A stretch of 64,000 nucleotides of DNA from an uncultured Cohaesibacter sp. GTDB taxonomy: Bacteria > Pseudomonadota > Alphaproteobacteria > Rhizobiales > Cohaesibacteraceae. Location: NCBI RefSeq assembly GCF_963676485.1, contig NZ_OY781114.1, forward strand, positions 1,054,001-1,118,000, in the 5' to 3' direction. The stretch's first letter is position 1; each line of letters begins with the position of its first letter. This document shows positions 42,919-54,841 of this stretch, piece after piece. A program made the translations under genes and the position numbers. The notes under the pieces are model-generated. The model was not told the DNA's origin. It saw only the letters and a program-made list of their open reading frames with translations, and made no database searches.

Positions 42919-43965
42919 TCAATCAGCCTTCTTGACGGTGTCTTTTTCCGTGTCTTTCTTTTCCCCTTCAGCAGCGCCATCTTCGGGCATCTTTGCAGAC
43001 GCGACGTCAGAGGATGCTTCGGCAGCGCCGTCCGGGCTGTTGTCAGGAATGTCGGCCATGGCCTTTTCGATGGCAACCTGCTCAGAGGTCAGCTCTTCGC
43101 AAATATCTTCAGGAACATCAGTGTTGGTGAAGAAGCGGCAAAGGCGCGCAATGACCTTCTTGAGGTCATGACGATGGACGACCATGTCCACCATGCCATG
43201 ATCCTTGAGATATTCAGCGCGCTGGAAGCCTTCAGGCAATTTCTCGCGGATGGTCTGCTCAATCACCCGCTGACCGGCGAAACCGATAAGGGCACCCGGC
43301 TCGGCGATATGGATATCCCCCAGCATGGCATAAGATGCCGTCACACCGCCCGTGGTTGGATCGGTCAACACAACGATATAGGGAAGGTCCGCTTCACGCA
43401 GCGCCTGAACGGCAATGGTTACGCGCGGCATCTGCATCAGAGACAGAATACTCTCCTGCATGCGCGCGCCACCGGACGCGGAAAAGAGAACAAATGGCGT
43501 TTTGTCTTCCACCGCTTTCATCATGCCCTTGATCAGCGCTTCGCCTGCGGCCATGCCCAGCGTCCCAATCATGAAATTGGGGTCCTGCACGGCGGCGGTC
43601 AGCAACAGACCTTCCACATCGCCCTGCGCCACTTGCACAGCGTCTTTGTAGCCGGTTTTGGACCGGGCTTCTTTCAGGCGATCCGAATAGCGTTTGATGT
43701 CGCGGAATTTCAGCGGATCATCAACCACCTCAGGTGCTTCCAGAAGAGTATAGTCCGCATTGTCGAACAAATACTGGAAGCGCTGGGACGCGTTGATCCG
43801 CATATGGAAGTTGGAATTGGGAACAACATACTGATTGTTTTCGAGATCCCGATGGAACACCATTTCACCGGTGACCGGATCTTTGATCCAAAGATTTTCC
43901 GGGACGTCCCGGCGATTCAAAAACGAACGAATTTTCGGTCGAACGACAGTGTTAATCCAGTTCAC
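42919..43965 (-). CDS. accD: Acetyl-CoA carboxylase, carboxyltransferase beta subunit
   Basis: A 348-residue carboxyltransferase beta subunit. I choose the GTG at 43965, giving [16 protein letters not shown], the family's common start in alphaproteobacteria, with AGGA nine bases before it; a frame reaching 44193 is spurious. The core holds [35 protein letters not shown] and [40 protein letters not shown]. The four zinc-ribbon Cys of the E. coli protein are absent ([18 protein letters not shown]...). The tail after residue 300 is acidic and low in complexity. It makes malonyl-CoA with AccA. Confidence 0.95.
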   Translation of the reverse strand: MNWINTVVRPKIRSFLNRRDVPENLWIKDPVTGEMVFHRDLENNQYVVPNSNFHMRINASQRFQYLFDNADYTLLEAPEVVDDPLKFRDIKRYSDRLKEARSKTGYKDAVQVAQGDVEGLLLTAAVQDPNFMIGTLGMAAGEALIKGMMKAVEDKTPFVLFSASGGARMQESILSLMQMPRVTIAVQALREADLPYIVVLTDPTTGGVTASYAMLGDIHIAEPGALIGFAGQRVIEQTIREKLPEGFQRAEYLKDHGMVDMVVHRHDLKKVIARLCRFFTNTDVPEDICEELTSEQVAIEKAMADIPDNSPDGAAEASSDVASAKMPEDGAAEGEKKDTEKDTVKKAD

Positions 43966-44357
43966 GAACCAATTCCTGACTTGAGCCTTAAAACAGTCTT
44001 GACGGGGCAAACCCCATATTTGCTTCCCTGTCTTACCGTATTGCAGCTGGGGATGCAATCTGATGGTTTCAAGGCCAGATATTAGTATAGGCCTTGCCAC
44101 ACGAGCCGCGGTCCCCTTGCGCCCGGAATAGCAAATCTCTGCTTTTTCGTGATCTTGTCCGGGCCGGAGACGTCGGAACTTCAGGAGTAACACTCAATTG
44201 TGGTCAGGGCACGCCCTATTTTCCCACGCACAGCTTTTTTTTGCCCCACCCTTAACAAGCATGCGGCAGAAATAAGAGCGCATAACGCTATTGTTCAAAG
44301 ATAAACCCCGGACAAAGACCGGGGCTCTATTCTGGATCTTGAGATGCGTCAGGCCTC
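43966..44357. other. Intergenic region between accD and trpA
   Basis: It holds the accD promoter region and, near its right end, the trpA terminator hairpin (44304-44326). The frame that extends accD upstream through this region is not conserved coding sequence in my reading. Confidence 0.5.
44297..44326 (-). terminator. Probable trpA terminator
   Basis: CCCCGG (44306-44311) pairs with CCGGGG (44319-44324) around a 7-base loop; the minus strand continues TTTATCTTT. It lies 31 bases behind the trpA stop codon. The stem is short. Confidence 0.6.
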
Positions 44358-45188
44358 TTATGCCTTTGTGCGCTTGCAGCCTTCAGCCAATCCCTTGACG
44401 ATATCGGTCACTGCAGACACGGTTTTGTCTGTTGCCTTGCCATCGGCATCAAGGCTGTCCTTGATGGCATTGACGAGCACTGAGCCGACGACCACACCAT
44501 CGGCGTTGCGTCCTATATCTTCTGCCTGCTGAGGCGTTTTCACGCCAAAGCCAACAGCAACCGGCAGATCCGTGTGGTCCTTTATGCTGTTGACGGCGAT
44601 GGCCACCTTGTCAGCATCCAGAGCACCCGAGCCGGTGATACCGGTCACAGAGACATAGTAAACAAAGCCTGAGGTATTGGCCAAAACCTTGGGAAGGCGT
44701 TTTTCGTCGGTTGTCGGTGTTGCCAGACGGATGAAATTGATACCCGCCTCTCTTGCCGGAATGCATAATTCATCATCATGCTCGGGCGGCACATCAACCA
44801 CGATCATGCCATCAACGCCCGCTTCCTTGGCATCTTTCACAAAGGCTTTCGGATCGCGCACATAGATGGGATTGTAATAGCCCATCAAAATGATCGGTGT
44901 TTCATTATCCTCCTTGCGGAAGGCGCGGACCATATCGAAGGTCTTGGCCATGGTGTGGCCACCGGCAAGCGCCCGCTGAGTGGCAAGCTGGATAGGAACC
45001 CCTTCGGCCATCGGATCGGAGAAGGGCATACCCAGCTCGATCACGTCAACGCCAGCCTTGGGCAGAGCCTTGAAGATTTCCAGCGAGGTGTCCAGATCAG
45101 GGTCGCCGGCCGTGATGAAACCAACCAGTGCGGCGCGATTTTCTGCTTTGCAGGCAGCAAAGCGGGTATCAATGCGTGTTTTTTCCAT
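44358..45188 (-). CDS. trpA: Tryptophan synthase alpha subunit
   Basis: A 276-residue TIM barrel. The catalytic Glu is in [16 protein letters not shown] (about 50-65) and the Asp near [28 protein letters not shown]-like [11 protein letters not shown] and [11 protein letters not shown] bind the phosphate. It splits indole-3-glycerol phosphate and passes indole to TrpB. It starts 17 bases behind trpB, as usual. Confidence 0.96.
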   Translation of the reverse strand: MEKTRIDTRFAACKAENRAALVGFITAGDPDLDTSLEIFKALPKAGVDVIELGMPFSDPMAEGVPIQLATQRALAGGHTMAKTFDMVRAFRKEDNETPIILMGYYNPIYVRDPKAFVKDAKEAGVDGMIVVDVPPEHDDELCIPAREAGINFIRLATPTTDEKRLPKVLANTSGFVYYVSVTGITGSGALDADKVAIAVNSIKDHTDLPVAVGFGVKTPQQAEDIGRNADGVVVGSVLVNAIKDSLDADGKATDKTVSAVTDIVKGLAEGCKRTKA

Positions 45189-45205
45189 TGCTTTTACTCC
45201 TGCCC

Positions 45206-46438
45206 TTATTCCGCAAGGGGACCCTTGCCGAGAAACTTGCTCACGGTGTTCACATCCTTGTCACCACGACCGGACAGATTGACGACGATAATCTGGTCCT
45301 TGTCCATGGTCGGAGCCCGCTTGATGACTTCGGCGATGGCGTGAGAGCTTTCAAGAGCAGGAATGATCCCCTCGGTCTGACAGAGCAACTGGAAAGCTTC
45401 GAGCGCTTCGGTGTCGGTTGCCGAAACATACTCGACCCGCCCACTATCCCTGAGGAAGGAATGCTCCGGTCCGATACCCGGATAGTCCAGACCGGCGGAA
45501 ATGGAATGGCCTTCAAGGATCTGGCCATCATCATCCTGTAGCAGATAGGTGCGGTTGCCATGTAGAACGCCCGGCTTGCCCGCATTGAGAGACGCGCAAT
45601 GCTCTTCGGTATCAAGGCCATAGCCAGCCGCTTCGACACCGACAATCTGCACATCCGTATCATCAAGGAACGGATGGAACAGGCCGATGGCATTGGACCC
45701 ACCGCCAAGACAGGCACAAAGCATATCTGGCAGACGCCCTTCGGCAGCCAACATCTGCTCTTTTGTCTCCTGCCCGATGATCGACTGGAAGTCACGCACC
45801 ATTGCGGGATATGGATGAGGACCTGCGGCCGTACCGATGATGTAATAGGTGTCGGCCACGTTGGTCACCCAATCGCGCAGGGCTTCATTCATGGCGTCCT
45901 TGAGGGTGCCTGCCCCCGCAGTAACGGGATGCACCACACCACCAAGCAGGTTCATGCGAAAGACATTTGGGGCCTGACGCTCTACGTCTGTTGCGCCCAT
46001 ATAGACCTCGCAAGGGAAGCCGAAGCGAGCACAGACAGTGGCCGTTGCGACTCCATGCTGGCCAGCGCCGGTTTCGGCGATGATACGGGTCTTGCCCATG
46101 CGTTTGGCCAAAAGGATCTGGCCGAGGCAATTGTTAATCTTGTGGCTACCGGTGTGGTTCAGTTCTTCGCGCTTGAGATAGATCTTCGCGCCGCCCAGAT
46201 GCTCGGTCAACCGTTCGGCAAAATAGAGCGGGCTCTGTCGGCCGACATAATCCTTATGCAGCTTGGCAAGTTCCTTGTGGAACTCGGGATCTTCCTTGGC
46301 CTCGCGATAAGCAGTATCCAGCTCGAGGATAAGCGGCATCAGGGTTTCGGAGACGAAGCGTCCCCCGTAAATGCCGAAAAAGCCACGATCATCGGGGCCC
46401 TGGCTGACGCTGTTGGGCAGAGTGGTCGGGTCAGTCAT
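45206..46438 (-). CDS. trpB: Tryptophan synthase beta subunit
   Basis: A 410-residue PLP enzyme. The Lys that binds PLP is in [14 protein letters not shown], the catalytic Glu in [13 protein letters not shown] and the phosphate-binding loop is [11 protein letters not shown] start at [10 protein letters not shown] (46438) with AGGA eight bases before it; the frame opens 18 bases earlier. It joins indole and serine into tryptophan together with TrpA. Confidence 0.96.
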   Translation of the reverse strand: MTDPTTLPNSVSQGPDDRGFFGIYGGRFVSETLMPLILELDTAYREAKEDPEFHKELAKLHKDYVGRQSPLYFAERLTEHLGGAKIYLKREELNHTGSHKINNCLGQILLAKRMGKTRIIAETGAGQHGVATATVCARFGFPCEVYMGATDVERQAPNVFRMNLLGGVVHPVTAGAGTLKDAMNEALRDWVTNVADTYYIIGTAAGPHPYPAMVRDFQSIIGQETKEQMLAAEGRLPDMLCACLGGGSNAIGLFHPFLDDTDVQIVGVEAAGYGLDTEEHCASLNAGKPGVLHGNRTYLLQDDDGQILEGHSISAGLDYPGIGPEHSFLRDSGRVEYVSATDTEALEAFQLLCQTEGIIPALESSHAIAEVIKRAPTMDKDQIIVVNLSGRGDKDVNTVSKFLGKGPLAE

Positions 46439-46482
46439 TAGTGCTTCCTTGTTCAAAAGCTGTCCACACCTGACCGCATTCC

Positions 46483-47136
46483 CTAAAGCTCTTGAGCGGC
46501 GGCCTTGGCGGCATGGACGAAATCCATGATTTTCTGCCGGTCTTTGATGCCCGGCGCGCTTTCAATACCCGAGGAGACATCGACTCCTTGCGGGCGGGTC
46601 AGACGGATGGCCTCGGCGACATTGTCCGGATTAAGGCCCCCTGACAGGACGAATGGTTTCTTGAGCTTGAGATTTTGTATCAGGCGCCAGTCGAAGGTGA
46701 TGCCGTTGCCACCGGGAAGATCTGTCTTCATGTCTTTTGGTGGCTTGGCGTCGAACAGCAGGATATCGCACACATCCTCATAGGCGGGAATGGGGGCGAG
46801 GTCTGCTTCATCCCGAATGGACAAGGCTTTCATGACAGGGCGTTTGAACCGCGCCTTGATTTCAGAAACGCGCTCGGGCGTTTCCTTGCCATGCAATTGC
46901 CAGATATCGGGATCGATCGACCGGTCGATGGCCTCAAGCTCATCGTCACTCGCGTTGACAGTGAGGGCTACTATGGACGCTTTGCCGCGTACCGGACCCA
47001 CCAGTTCCTGCGCTTTCCCATACTCCACATGCCTCGGGCTTTTCGGAAAGAAAACAAATCCAATCCAGTTGGCACCACATTGCAGGCCCGTTGCGATCGC
47101 CTCTGGCGTCGATAGCCCACAGATCTTTACATACAT
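46483..47136 (-). CDS. trpF: Phosphoribosylanthranilate isomerase
   Basis: A 217-residue TIM barrel with the catalytic Cys in [13 protein letters not shown] (residue 6) and the catalytic Asp near [23 protein letters not shown] and [16 protein letters not shown] bind phosphate. It converts N-(5-phosphoribosyl)anthranilate to CdRP. It heads the trpF-trpB-trpA group. Confidence 0.95.
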   Translation of the reverse strand: MYVKICGLSTPEAIATGLQCGANWIGFVFFPKSPRHVEYGKAQELVGPVRGKASIVALTVNASDDELEAIDRSIDPDIWQLHGKETPERVSEIKARFKRPVMKALSIRDEADLAPIPAYEDVCDILLFDAKPPKDMKTDLPGGNGITFDWRLIQNLKLKKPFVLSGGLNPDNVAEAIRLTRPQGVDVSSGIESAPGIKDRQKIMDFVHAAKAAAQEL

Positions 47137-47303
47137 TGGGAACCCTCTTGTTGCAATGGCTTTGTCATCACGTGTTCTCGAGCGCCTGGCAATTCGCCGC
47201 AGGTTTCAGCTCGGCCCTACAGGCTTACAATAGGTCGTCGCAATCTGGCTACGCCCTCCTCTCGCAGAAAAAATTGAGAGAAGAAAGCGCCTACAGCCGA
47301 GGC

Positions 47304-47334
47304 CAAACAGAAATGCCAGCCCTTGAGGCTGGCA
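47304..47334 (-). terminator. lapA terminator
   Basis: ATGCCAGCC (47312-47320) pairs perfectly with GGCTGGCAT (47326-47334) around a 5-base loop; the minus strand goes on TTCTGTTT. It separates the lapA transcript from trpF. Confidence 0.8.
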
Positions 47335-47416
47335 TCAATTCTAGTCAGATCGCATTGCAATTCCAGGTCTTTCAGACCAATCCCGAAAAGGCTCCGGCTT
47401 TTCAAACCAGCCCGGA

Positions 47417-47806
47417 CTACATCGCGACCTTGGTAACGGCGGTCGACCCTGCAGCAGGCAAGGCCGGAACGTCGCGCTTTGGATCAGCGGCAACCTTTTC
47501 GAGGCGCTTTTGCTGGCGATCTGCTTCGTTGCGCCACTTTTGCGCCTCGTAGCGTTTTTCGCGCGCAGCCTTACGATGGCGCCCCTGCTTGAGCCAAGCC
47601 ATGAAACCGCCAATGAAAATACCGATCAGCAATGCACCAAAGATCACCACATAGAGCGGCACCGTGAAATCCAAAACAGGTTGTTCAGGAGAGAACGGGT
47701 CCAGAGCAAGTTTGACACTGTGGCGGTTCGCCACCGCCAGAGAAATGGCAATAATGGCAAATGGCACCAGAATGATGAGCTGCAAAAAGCGTTTGATTAT
47801 TTTCAT
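47417..47806 (-). CDS. lapA: LapA-domain (DUF1049) membrane protein
   Basis: A 129-residue protein with two membrane segments (LIILVPFAIIAISLAVA, about 9-25, and VPLYVVIFGALLIGIFIGGFMAWL, about 49-72) and the NRHSVKLALDPF link typical of the LapA/DUF1049 family, which acts in envelope and LPS assembly in E. coli. A coiled, charged tail rich in Arg, Lys and Glu follows (about 73-120). It lies 32 bases behind ihfB, a common association. Confidence 0.78.
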   Translation of the reverse strand: MKIIKRFLQLIILVPFAIIAISLAVANRHSVKLALDPFSPEQPVLDFTVPLYVVIFGALLIGIFIGGFMAWLKQGRHRKAAREKRYEAQKWRNEADRQQKRLEKVAADPKRDVPALPAAGSTAVTKVAM

Positions 47807-47838
47807 AATCGAAAGATATCCAGTCTTGATCGGCAGGC

Positions 47839-48132
47839 TTATTCGCTTGCGTCCCCGTCATTGAGACGCTCGCGCATTTCCTTACCGGTTTTGAAGAAAG
47901 GAACATATTTTTCAGCCACCGGAACCTTCTCACCGGTCCTCGGATTGCGGCCAATGCGCGCTGGGCGGTTCTTGACCGAAAAGGCGCCGAAGCCACGCAA
48001 CTCAACGCGATCACCGCGCGCCAGAGCGTCGGAAATCTCATCGAGAATGGCATTCACAATATGTTCTACATCTCTCTGATAGAGATGCGGGTTTTGTTCT
48101 GCGATATGTTGTACCAATTCGGACTTGATCAT
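47839..48132 (-). CDS. ihfB: Integration host factor beta subunit
   Basis: A 97-residue DNA-bending protein: [47 protein letters not shown], and the conserved arm [18 protein letters not shown] with the intercalating proline. Length and start are those of IHF beta. It functions as a heterodimer with IHF alpha, not encoded here. Confidence 0.94.
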   Translation of the reverse strand: MIKSELVQHIAEQNPHLYQRDVEHIVNAILDEISDALARGDRVELRGFGAFSVKNRPARIGRNPRTGEKVPVAEKYVPFFKTGKEMRERLNDGDASE

Positions 48133-48216
48133 CGTCCGCTCCCCTTCATTGCTACGCTTACAGATTTGAATTTGTTATCGAGCAGATCCCAACGTAATAA
48201 AATGCGTAAAATGCTC

Positions 48217-49182
48217 TTATTGTTCGTTTTTTTGAGCCTGCCAAACTGAAACCAGTCCGTCAAGTTGCACTGCGGCATTTCGTTGGTCAAATAGGTCAAT
48301 AATTGGTTGAGGAAGCAAGCTGGCAGCGATCCTGCTTGCAAATCCAAATGGAAAACTTTCCGATATCGGTTCCGGCTTCCACTCGATCAATTGCAAATTT
48401 TCATCCAGATTATGCTTTTGAATCAACCAGTTCTTGGCTTCTTCAGGACCACCCAGCTCGTCCACCAACTGCAGATCAACGGCCTGTCCGCCTGTGACAA
48501 TTCGGCCATCGGCCAATTCCAATGCCCTTTCCCTGTCAAAGGGACGATTTTCCGCAACAAGGTCAACAAACCACTGGAAAGAATCATCAATCATTTTGGC
48601 GATCATCGCCTCAGCTTCGGGATTCTGACCGGAAAACGGGTTGGGCTCGGCTTTCAGCGGGGCGCTTTTGATGCTGCGCATCTTCACGCCCACTGTATCC
48701 ATCAAGCCTGTGAGATCGGTATATTGAAACAACACGCCAATGGAGCCAGTAATCGATGTGCGCCTTGCAAAAATGCGCTCGGATGGCAATGCGATGATGT
48801 AACCGGCCGACGCTGCCAAAGCATCCATGCTGGCAACAACAGGCTTTTTCTCGCCCAACTGTTTGAGGGCATCATAGATTGCCTCGCCACCGGAGGTTGC
48901 TCCGCCGGGGCTATTGATCGAAACGACGACGCCCTTGACGCTGTCATTTTTCTCCAGCTGCCGGATCAGCTTGAGTTTGCGCTCCTGACCAATGATAGTG
49001 CCGGAAAAGACGATCTTGGCTATATGGTCTCTTTTGTGGGACAGGCTGTCCTCGTCCACGACAAAACTCAGCGATGCGGCGCCAACCAGAACAATCATTG
49101 CCAGTACGGCCACTATACGCCAGACCGACAATTTGCGCCGTAGCTTGCGTCGCTCGATCAAATGATCCATATCGAAAGCCAT
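48217..49182 (-). CDS. sppA: Signal peptide peptidase SppA, S49 family
   Basis: A 321-residue short-form SppA. One N-terminal membrane segment (WRIVAVLAMIVLVGAASLSFVV, about 22-43) anchors it; the protease domain has VVVSINSPGGATSGGEAIYDAL, the nucleophile region MDALAASAGYIIALPSERIFA and the ITGSIGVLFQ block. It degrades cleaved signal peptides at the inner membrane. It lies between rpsA and ihfB. Confidence 0.92.
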   Translation of the reverse strand: MAFDMDHLIERRKLRRKLSVWRIVAVLAMIVLVGAASLSFVVDEDSLSHKRDHIAKIVFSGTIIGQERKLKLIRQLEKNDSVKGVVVSINSPGGATSGGEAIYDALKQLGEKKPVVASMDALAASAGYIIALPSERIFARRTSITGSIGVLFQYTDLTGLMDTVGVKMRSIKSAPLKAEPNPFSGQNPEAEAMIAKMIDDSFQWFVDLVAENRPFDRERALELADGRIVTGGQAVDLQLVDELGGPEEAKNWLIQKHNLDENLQLIEWKPEPISESFPFGFASRIAASLLPQPIIDLFDQRNAAVQLDGLVSVWQAQKNEQ

Positions 49183-49289
49183 GGTTGTATTTCCCTCAAG
49201 CTGTTCCTGTTTGGTTTATCGCCCGCGCAAACTTTTTTTGCAACGCCAATATAGCCTGCCTATCGAAAAAGAGTTTGAAAAGAAATAAC

Positions 49290-49327
49290 AAATAAAAAAA
49301 TGCCGCAGGTGATCTCACCCGCGGCAT
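49290..49327 (-). terminator. rpsA terminator
   Basis: ATGCCGC (49300-49306) pairs with GCGGCAT (49321-49327), with a further GGTGA/TCACC stem inside; the minus strand continues in seven T's. It lies 36 bases behind rpsA. Confidence 0.9.
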
Positions 49328-49362
49328 CCGATTTATTGACAAGGCCTATAAGGCAGAGCGAC

Positions 49363-51060
49363 TTATTCGTCGTCGCCGCGTGCTTTAAGGGCTGCACCCA
49401 GAATATCACCGAGGGAAGCGCCAGCGTCGGAAGAACCGAACTGTGCAATGGCTTCTTTCTCTTCAGCAACTTCAAGCGCCTTGATGGAAACACCAAGTTT
49501 ACGGTTTTTCTTGTCGAACTGGGTAATCCGAGCGTCAACCGTTTCACCAACCTGGAAGCGGTCGGTGCGCTGGTCAGCGCGGTCACGGGCCAGATCGGCA
49601 CGACGGATGAAGGCAGTCATGTCGGAACCGACAACCTTGACTTCCAGACCGTTTTCTTTCACTTCGGTGATTTCGCAGGAGACAATTGCACCGCGTTTCA
49701 TTTCGCCGGAAGCGTCTTCGAACGGATCGGATTCAAGCTGCTTGATACCCAGGGAGATACGTTCCTTGTCGACATCCACATCGAGGATGACGGCTTTGAC
49801 AACGTCGCCCTTGTTGAATTCTTCCAGAACCTGCTCGCCAGGACGGTTCCAGTCCAGATCGGACAGGTGAACCATGCCGTCGACTTCGCCTTCCAGACCG
49901 ATGAAGAGACCGAATTCGGTCTTGTTCTTCACTTCGCCTTCGACGACAGTGCCTGCTGGATGATTTTCTGCAAAAACAGCCCATGGGTTGTCGAGGGTCT
50001 GTTTCAGGCCCAGAGACACGCGGCGTTTTACAGGATCGACTTCCAGGATCATCACTTCTACTTCCTGAGAGGTAGAAACGATTTTGCCCGGATGAACGTT
50101 TTTCTTGGTCCAGGACATTTCGGAAACGTGGATCAGGCCTTCGATGCCTGGTTCCAGTTCGAGGAATGCACCATAGTCGGTGATGTTGGTCACGCGGCCG
50201 GTGAATTTCTCGCCCACTGGGTAACGCTGCTCGATTTCAGACCATGGGTCTACTTCAAGCTGCTTCATGCCCAGAGAAATACGATGTGTTTCCTGGTTGA
50301 CGCGAACGATCTGAACCTTGACCGTCTGGCCGATGGACAGAACTTCGCTCGGATGGTTGATACGACGCCATGCAATGTCGGTGACATGCAACAGGCCATC
50401 GATGCCGCCCAGATCCACGAAAGCACCATAATCGGTGATGTTTTTGACAACACCCTCGACGGTCTGACCTTCTTTGAGGTTCTGAACCAGTTCGGTGCGC
50501 AGTTCGGCGCGGGTTTCTTCCAGAATAACACGACGGGAAACAACGATGTTGCCGCGACGTTTGTCCATTTTCAGGATCTGGAAAGGCTGTGGCGTATGCA
50601 TCAGAGGGGTCACGTCGCGAACCGGACGGATATCCACCTGAGAGCGAGGCAGGAAGGCAACGGCGCCATCCAGATCGACGGTGAAACCACCCTTGACCTG
50701 GTTGAAGATGGTACCAGTAACTTTTTCTTCTGCTTCGAACGCTTTTTCGAGCTTGCCCCAGCTTTCTTCGCGGCGGGCTTTGTCGCGTGACAGAACAGCT
50801 TCGCCCATCGCATTTTCGATACGCTCGAGGTAGACTTCAACCTCGGAGCCAATCTCAAGACCACCGTCTTTTGCCTGAGCACCAAACTCCTTCAGTGCTA
50901 CGCGGCCTTCAACTTTCAAGCCAACATCGATGATAGCCATGTCTTTTTCGATGCCGACGACGGTCCCTTTGATAACCGCACCTTCATGAGGTGAGGTTTC
51001 GCTAAAGGACTCGTCGAGAAGGGCGGCAAAATCTTCCATGGACGGATTAAGATCGCTCAT
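49363..51060 (-). CDS. rpsA: 30S ribosomal protein S1
   Basis: A 565-residue protein with six S1 RNA-binding repeats, seen in the recurring G.V..I.DYGAF.DL.G..GL.H.S blocks. The ATG at 51060 has TAGGAG before it; the longer frame from 51123 includes the ribosome site and is wrong. It binds mRNA on the 30S subunit. The leader has a small CCCC/GGGG hairpin right before the ribosome site (51077-51092), which might serve control by S1 itself. Confidence 0.96.
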   Translation of the reverse strand: MSDLNPSMEDFAALLDESFSETSPHEGAVIKGTVVGIEKDMAIIDVGLKVEGRVALKEFGAQAKDGGLEIGSEVEVYLERIENAMGEAVLSRDKARREESWGKLEKAFEAEEKVTGTIFNQVKGGFTVDLDGAVAFLPRSQVDIRPVRDVTPLMHTPQPFQILKMDKRRGNIVVSRRVILEETRAELRTELVQNLKEGQTVEGVVKNITDYGAFVDLGGIDGLLHVTDIAWRRINHPSEVLSIGQTVKVQIVRVNQETHRISLGMKQLEVDPWSEIEQRYPVGEKFTGRVTNITDYGAFLELEPGIEGLIHVSEMSWTKKNVHPGKIVSTSQEVEVMILEVDPVKRRVSLGLKQTLDNPWAVFAENHPAGTVVEGEVKNKTEFGLFIGLEGEVDGMVHLSDLDWNRPGEQVLEEFNKGDVVKAVILDVDVDKERISLGIKQLESDPFEDASGEMKRGAIVSCEITEVKENGLEVKVVGSDMTAFIRRADLARDRADQRTDRFQVGETVDARITQFDKKNRKLGVSIKALEVAEEKEAIAQFGSSDAGASLGDILGAALKARGDDE

Positions 51061-51394
51061 AAAAACTCCTAAATAACCCCATTTTTCGGGGCTCTTCGCG
51101 CCAATTGGTTCGTGTTTCACCATGCTCTCTTCCCGACCATGTCCAACTTAAGGACAAGTCCACCCTTTGTGGTAAAGGAGTGGTCCGGCGCGTATGCGGT
51201 CGGTAGGGAGCGCAAATTTAAAGGCATTCCGCAAGGATGCCCGTCGAGATCAGAAAACAGGAAAAATACCGGAAAGCAAAATCCGCCTGAAACATCCCCC
51301 AACGTAACAGACTGAAAGACATAAGAAATAACCGGAATTATGCAAGTGAGCGCATAGCAAAAAGGGTAACAATCAGAGATTGATTGCCACTCTT
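51061..51394. other. rpsA leader and promoter region
   Basis: No gene is seen in these 334 bases between cmk and rpsA. The last bases before rpsA can form a short hairpin (CCCC, 51077-51080, with GGGG, 51088-51091) just upstream of the AGGAG site. A separate rpsA promoter probably lies here. Confidence 0.5.
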
Positions 51395-52021
51395 TTATTT
51401 ATTCTGGCTTTCCTCAACAATCCTAACAGCTTGCTGGAATGCGCCTTCTATATCCAATTTTGTTGTATCAAGCAAGTGGGCATCTGCCGCAGGCACAAGG
51501 GGAGCCACATCTCTGTTCTGGTCGCGCTCGTCCCGTTTCTTCACATCGGCAAGGATTTGCGCATAGTCCGCTTGCTCGCCCTTGGCAAGGATCTCGTCGG
51601 TGCGGCGCTGGGCGCGTTCCTCTGCGCTGGCTGTCACAAACAGCTTCACGTCCGCATCAGGGCAGACAACAGTGCCAATGTCGCGCCCATCCAGTATCGC
51701 CCCACCCGGGCGACCAGCAAATCCGCGCTGGGCTTCCAGAAGAGCCTGACGCACACGTGGCATCACGGCCACCGTGGAGGCAGCCTCACCGATGGCATGT
51801 GCCGAGAGCACCGAACGATCCAGTGCGCCCAGATCCAGCCCGCGCGCGGCCTCCTCTGCAATATCCTCATCGTCTAGCGGGTTACCAGCTGTAACAAGCG
51901 CATGAGCCACTGCCCGGAATGTCAACCCAGTATCCAGATGCGGTAAATTGAAACGCTCCGCCAGCCGACGCGCCATGGTGCCTTTGCCAGAGGCCGCCGG
52001 GCCATCAATTGCGATGATCAT
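51395..52021 (-). CDS. cmk: Cytidylate kinase
   Basis: A 208-residue kinase with P-loop GPAASGKGT (about 7-15), the CMP-binding [11 protein letters not shown] and [22 protein letters not shown]. It phosphorylates CMP and dCMP. The ATG at 52021 (MIIAIDGP) has AAGGAG upstream; the frame open to 52099 is not conserved. It precedes rpsA as in most proteobacteria. Confidence 0.95.
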   Translation of the reverse strand: MIIAIDGPAASGKGTMARRLAERFNLPHLDTGLTFRAVAHALVTAGNPLDDEDIAEEAARGLDLGALDRSVLSAHAIGEAASTVAVMPRVRQALLEAQRGFAGRPGGAILDGRDIGTVVCPDADVKLFVTASAEERAQRRTDEILAKGEQADYAQILADVKKRDERDQNRDVAPLVPAADAHLLDTTKLDIEGAFQQAVRIVEESQNK

Positions 52022-52095
52022 TGGACATTCCACTCCTTGAAAGTCTTTTCTAAAGCCTTTTTCTCTTTGAACCGGTAGGTCCGGACCTACCCGCC

Positions 52096-52857
52096 TCATT
52101 TCAGCTCAGTGCCCAGCTCCCGCTCCAGAAACTCAAGGCTCCGGATGCCATACCAGCTGAGCCATTCGCCATTAACGAAGGCGAGGGCAAAGGGCAACTC
52201 GGACAGAAGATGTTTCCTGGCATGAAATGGATAGGGCTCAGAGGAGCACAATAGGAGAGTCGTTTCCGGATCGAAAGCATCGAGATCGATTGCCGGATAT
52301 TTTTCGTCAAATTGCACAATATCCACCCCAAGTCGGGCGAGGCTATCGCCGATGAAGCTATCCCGGCTCACGGCCATCCAGGGTTTGCGCCAGATGAGAT
52401 AGAGGATACGCTCCGGTCGCAGCTCTGGTCTGCGGCCCCACTCTATCAAGGCAGGCAAAGGAGCCTCTGGTTGCCAACAGGTCCTCTGGCGATCCAACAG
52501 CGCCCTGCTCCGTTCAGCCATTAGCTGCAACTTGTCATTTTCCAGCACGCGCGCCAGATCAGCAAAGGTCAAAGCCATATCTTCCAGAGAGGTGACATGC
52601 GTGGCATGACAGGGAATATCCATCTGCTCGGCCATGAAGCGGGCATTCTCTTCCCTGTCCAGCAGGATGAGATCCGGCTTTGTAGCCAGAACTTTGTCCC
52701 AGTCCCAATCCTTGGTGCCGCCAACCACGGGTATGTCAGCAACCGCCTTGTCGGGATGGATGCAAAAGCGCGTGCGGCCCACCGGCACGATATCGGCGGC
52801 CAGCAGGGTTTCGGTCCAGCTAGGGACAAGAGAGATCACGCGCTTGGGTGTCGGCAT
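52096..52857 (-). CDS. Helical-backbone metal receptor (BtuF/TroA-like) without signal peptide
   Basis: A 253-residue protein with the fold signs of cobalamin/ferrichrome receptors: [17 protein letters not shown] at the start, a [17 protein letters not shown] middle and a C-terminal lobe ([33 protein letters not shown]). Yet there is no signal peptide: the conserved fold begins at residue 6. It is therefore probably cytoplasmic or uses another partner, not a typical ABC receptor. It lies five bases behind aroA and before cmk, so it is in the aroA operon. Its role is unknown. Confidence 0.75.
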   Translation of the reverse strand: MPTPKRVISLVPSWTETLLAADIVPVGRTRFCIHPDKAVADIPVVGGTKDWDWDKVLATKPDLILLDREENARFMAEQMDIPCHATHVTSLEDMALTFADLARVLENDKLQLMAERSRALLDRQRTCWQPEAPLPALIEWGRRPELRPERILYLIWRKPWMAVSRDSFIGDSLARLGVDIVQFDEKYPAIDLDAFDPETTLLLCSSEPYPFHARKHLLSELPFALAFVNGEWLSWYGIRSLEFLERELGTELK

Positions 52858-52862
52858 CGGGT

Positions 52863-54317
<1,455 letters not shown>

Positions 54318-54457
54318 CTACGTCACGCCAACTTCGAAAGAAAAGAGTAAATTGACTCTGTTTTCGACTTTTAGCTTTTGACAGGCCGCATAAGGTTAGC
54401 TAATGGAGTTGGTCAAATCTTAGAATCGAAAACCTTGCTAGGTGAAGAGGCAAAGCT

Positions 54458-54841
54458 GTGGCACGACCAGAACTTGGAACCAAACGCGTCTGTGCAGATT
54501 GCGGCGCTAAATATTACGATCTGAACCGCGATCCGATTGTTTGTCCCAAATGCGGGACAATTTTCGAATTGGCCAAACCATTGGCTGCTGAAGTGGCTGA
54601 GGTCGAAGAAAAAGAAGAAGAAGTTGTTGCGACCACTGTGGCTGCGGACGACGACGCTGATGCGGAAGTCATCTCTCTTGAAGATGCCGACGCTGAGCAG
54701 GCTTCTGACATTGATGTGCCGGATCTCGATGACGACGACAATAGTGATGACGCTGATGTCTTCCTTGACGATGAAGAAGACGAAGAAGCCCTTGACGCTA
54801 TCGGCCTTGATGTGGCTGTAACAAGCGAAGACGAAGAATAA
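54458..54841 (+). CDS. TIGR02300/FYDLN acid domain protein
   Basis: A 127-residue protein. The first 40 residues are conserved and carry two CxxC pairs (CADCG and CPKCG) around KYYDLNRDPIV, a zinc-ribbon like motif. The rest is almost wholly acidic (Asp, Glu, Ala, Val). Such proteins are known from alphaproteobacteria by sequence, with no firm function. It reads on the plus strand opposite aroA and ends before a strong terminator. Confidence 0.88.
   Translation: MARPELGTKRVCADCGAKYYDLNRDPIVCPKCGTIFELAKPLAAEVAEVEEKEEEVVATTVAADDDADAEVISLEDADAEQASDIDVPDLDDDDNSDDADVFLDDEEDEEALDAIGLDVAVTSEDEE

Noticed and set aside
46439-47300. Tryptophan attenuator before trpF or trpB
   Set aside because: No leader peptide with Trp codons or alternative hairpins was found; only the lapA terminator is clear.
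49300-50790. 496-codon plus-strand open frame inside rpsA
   Set aside because: Antisense to six S1 repeats; its own repeats only mirror them.
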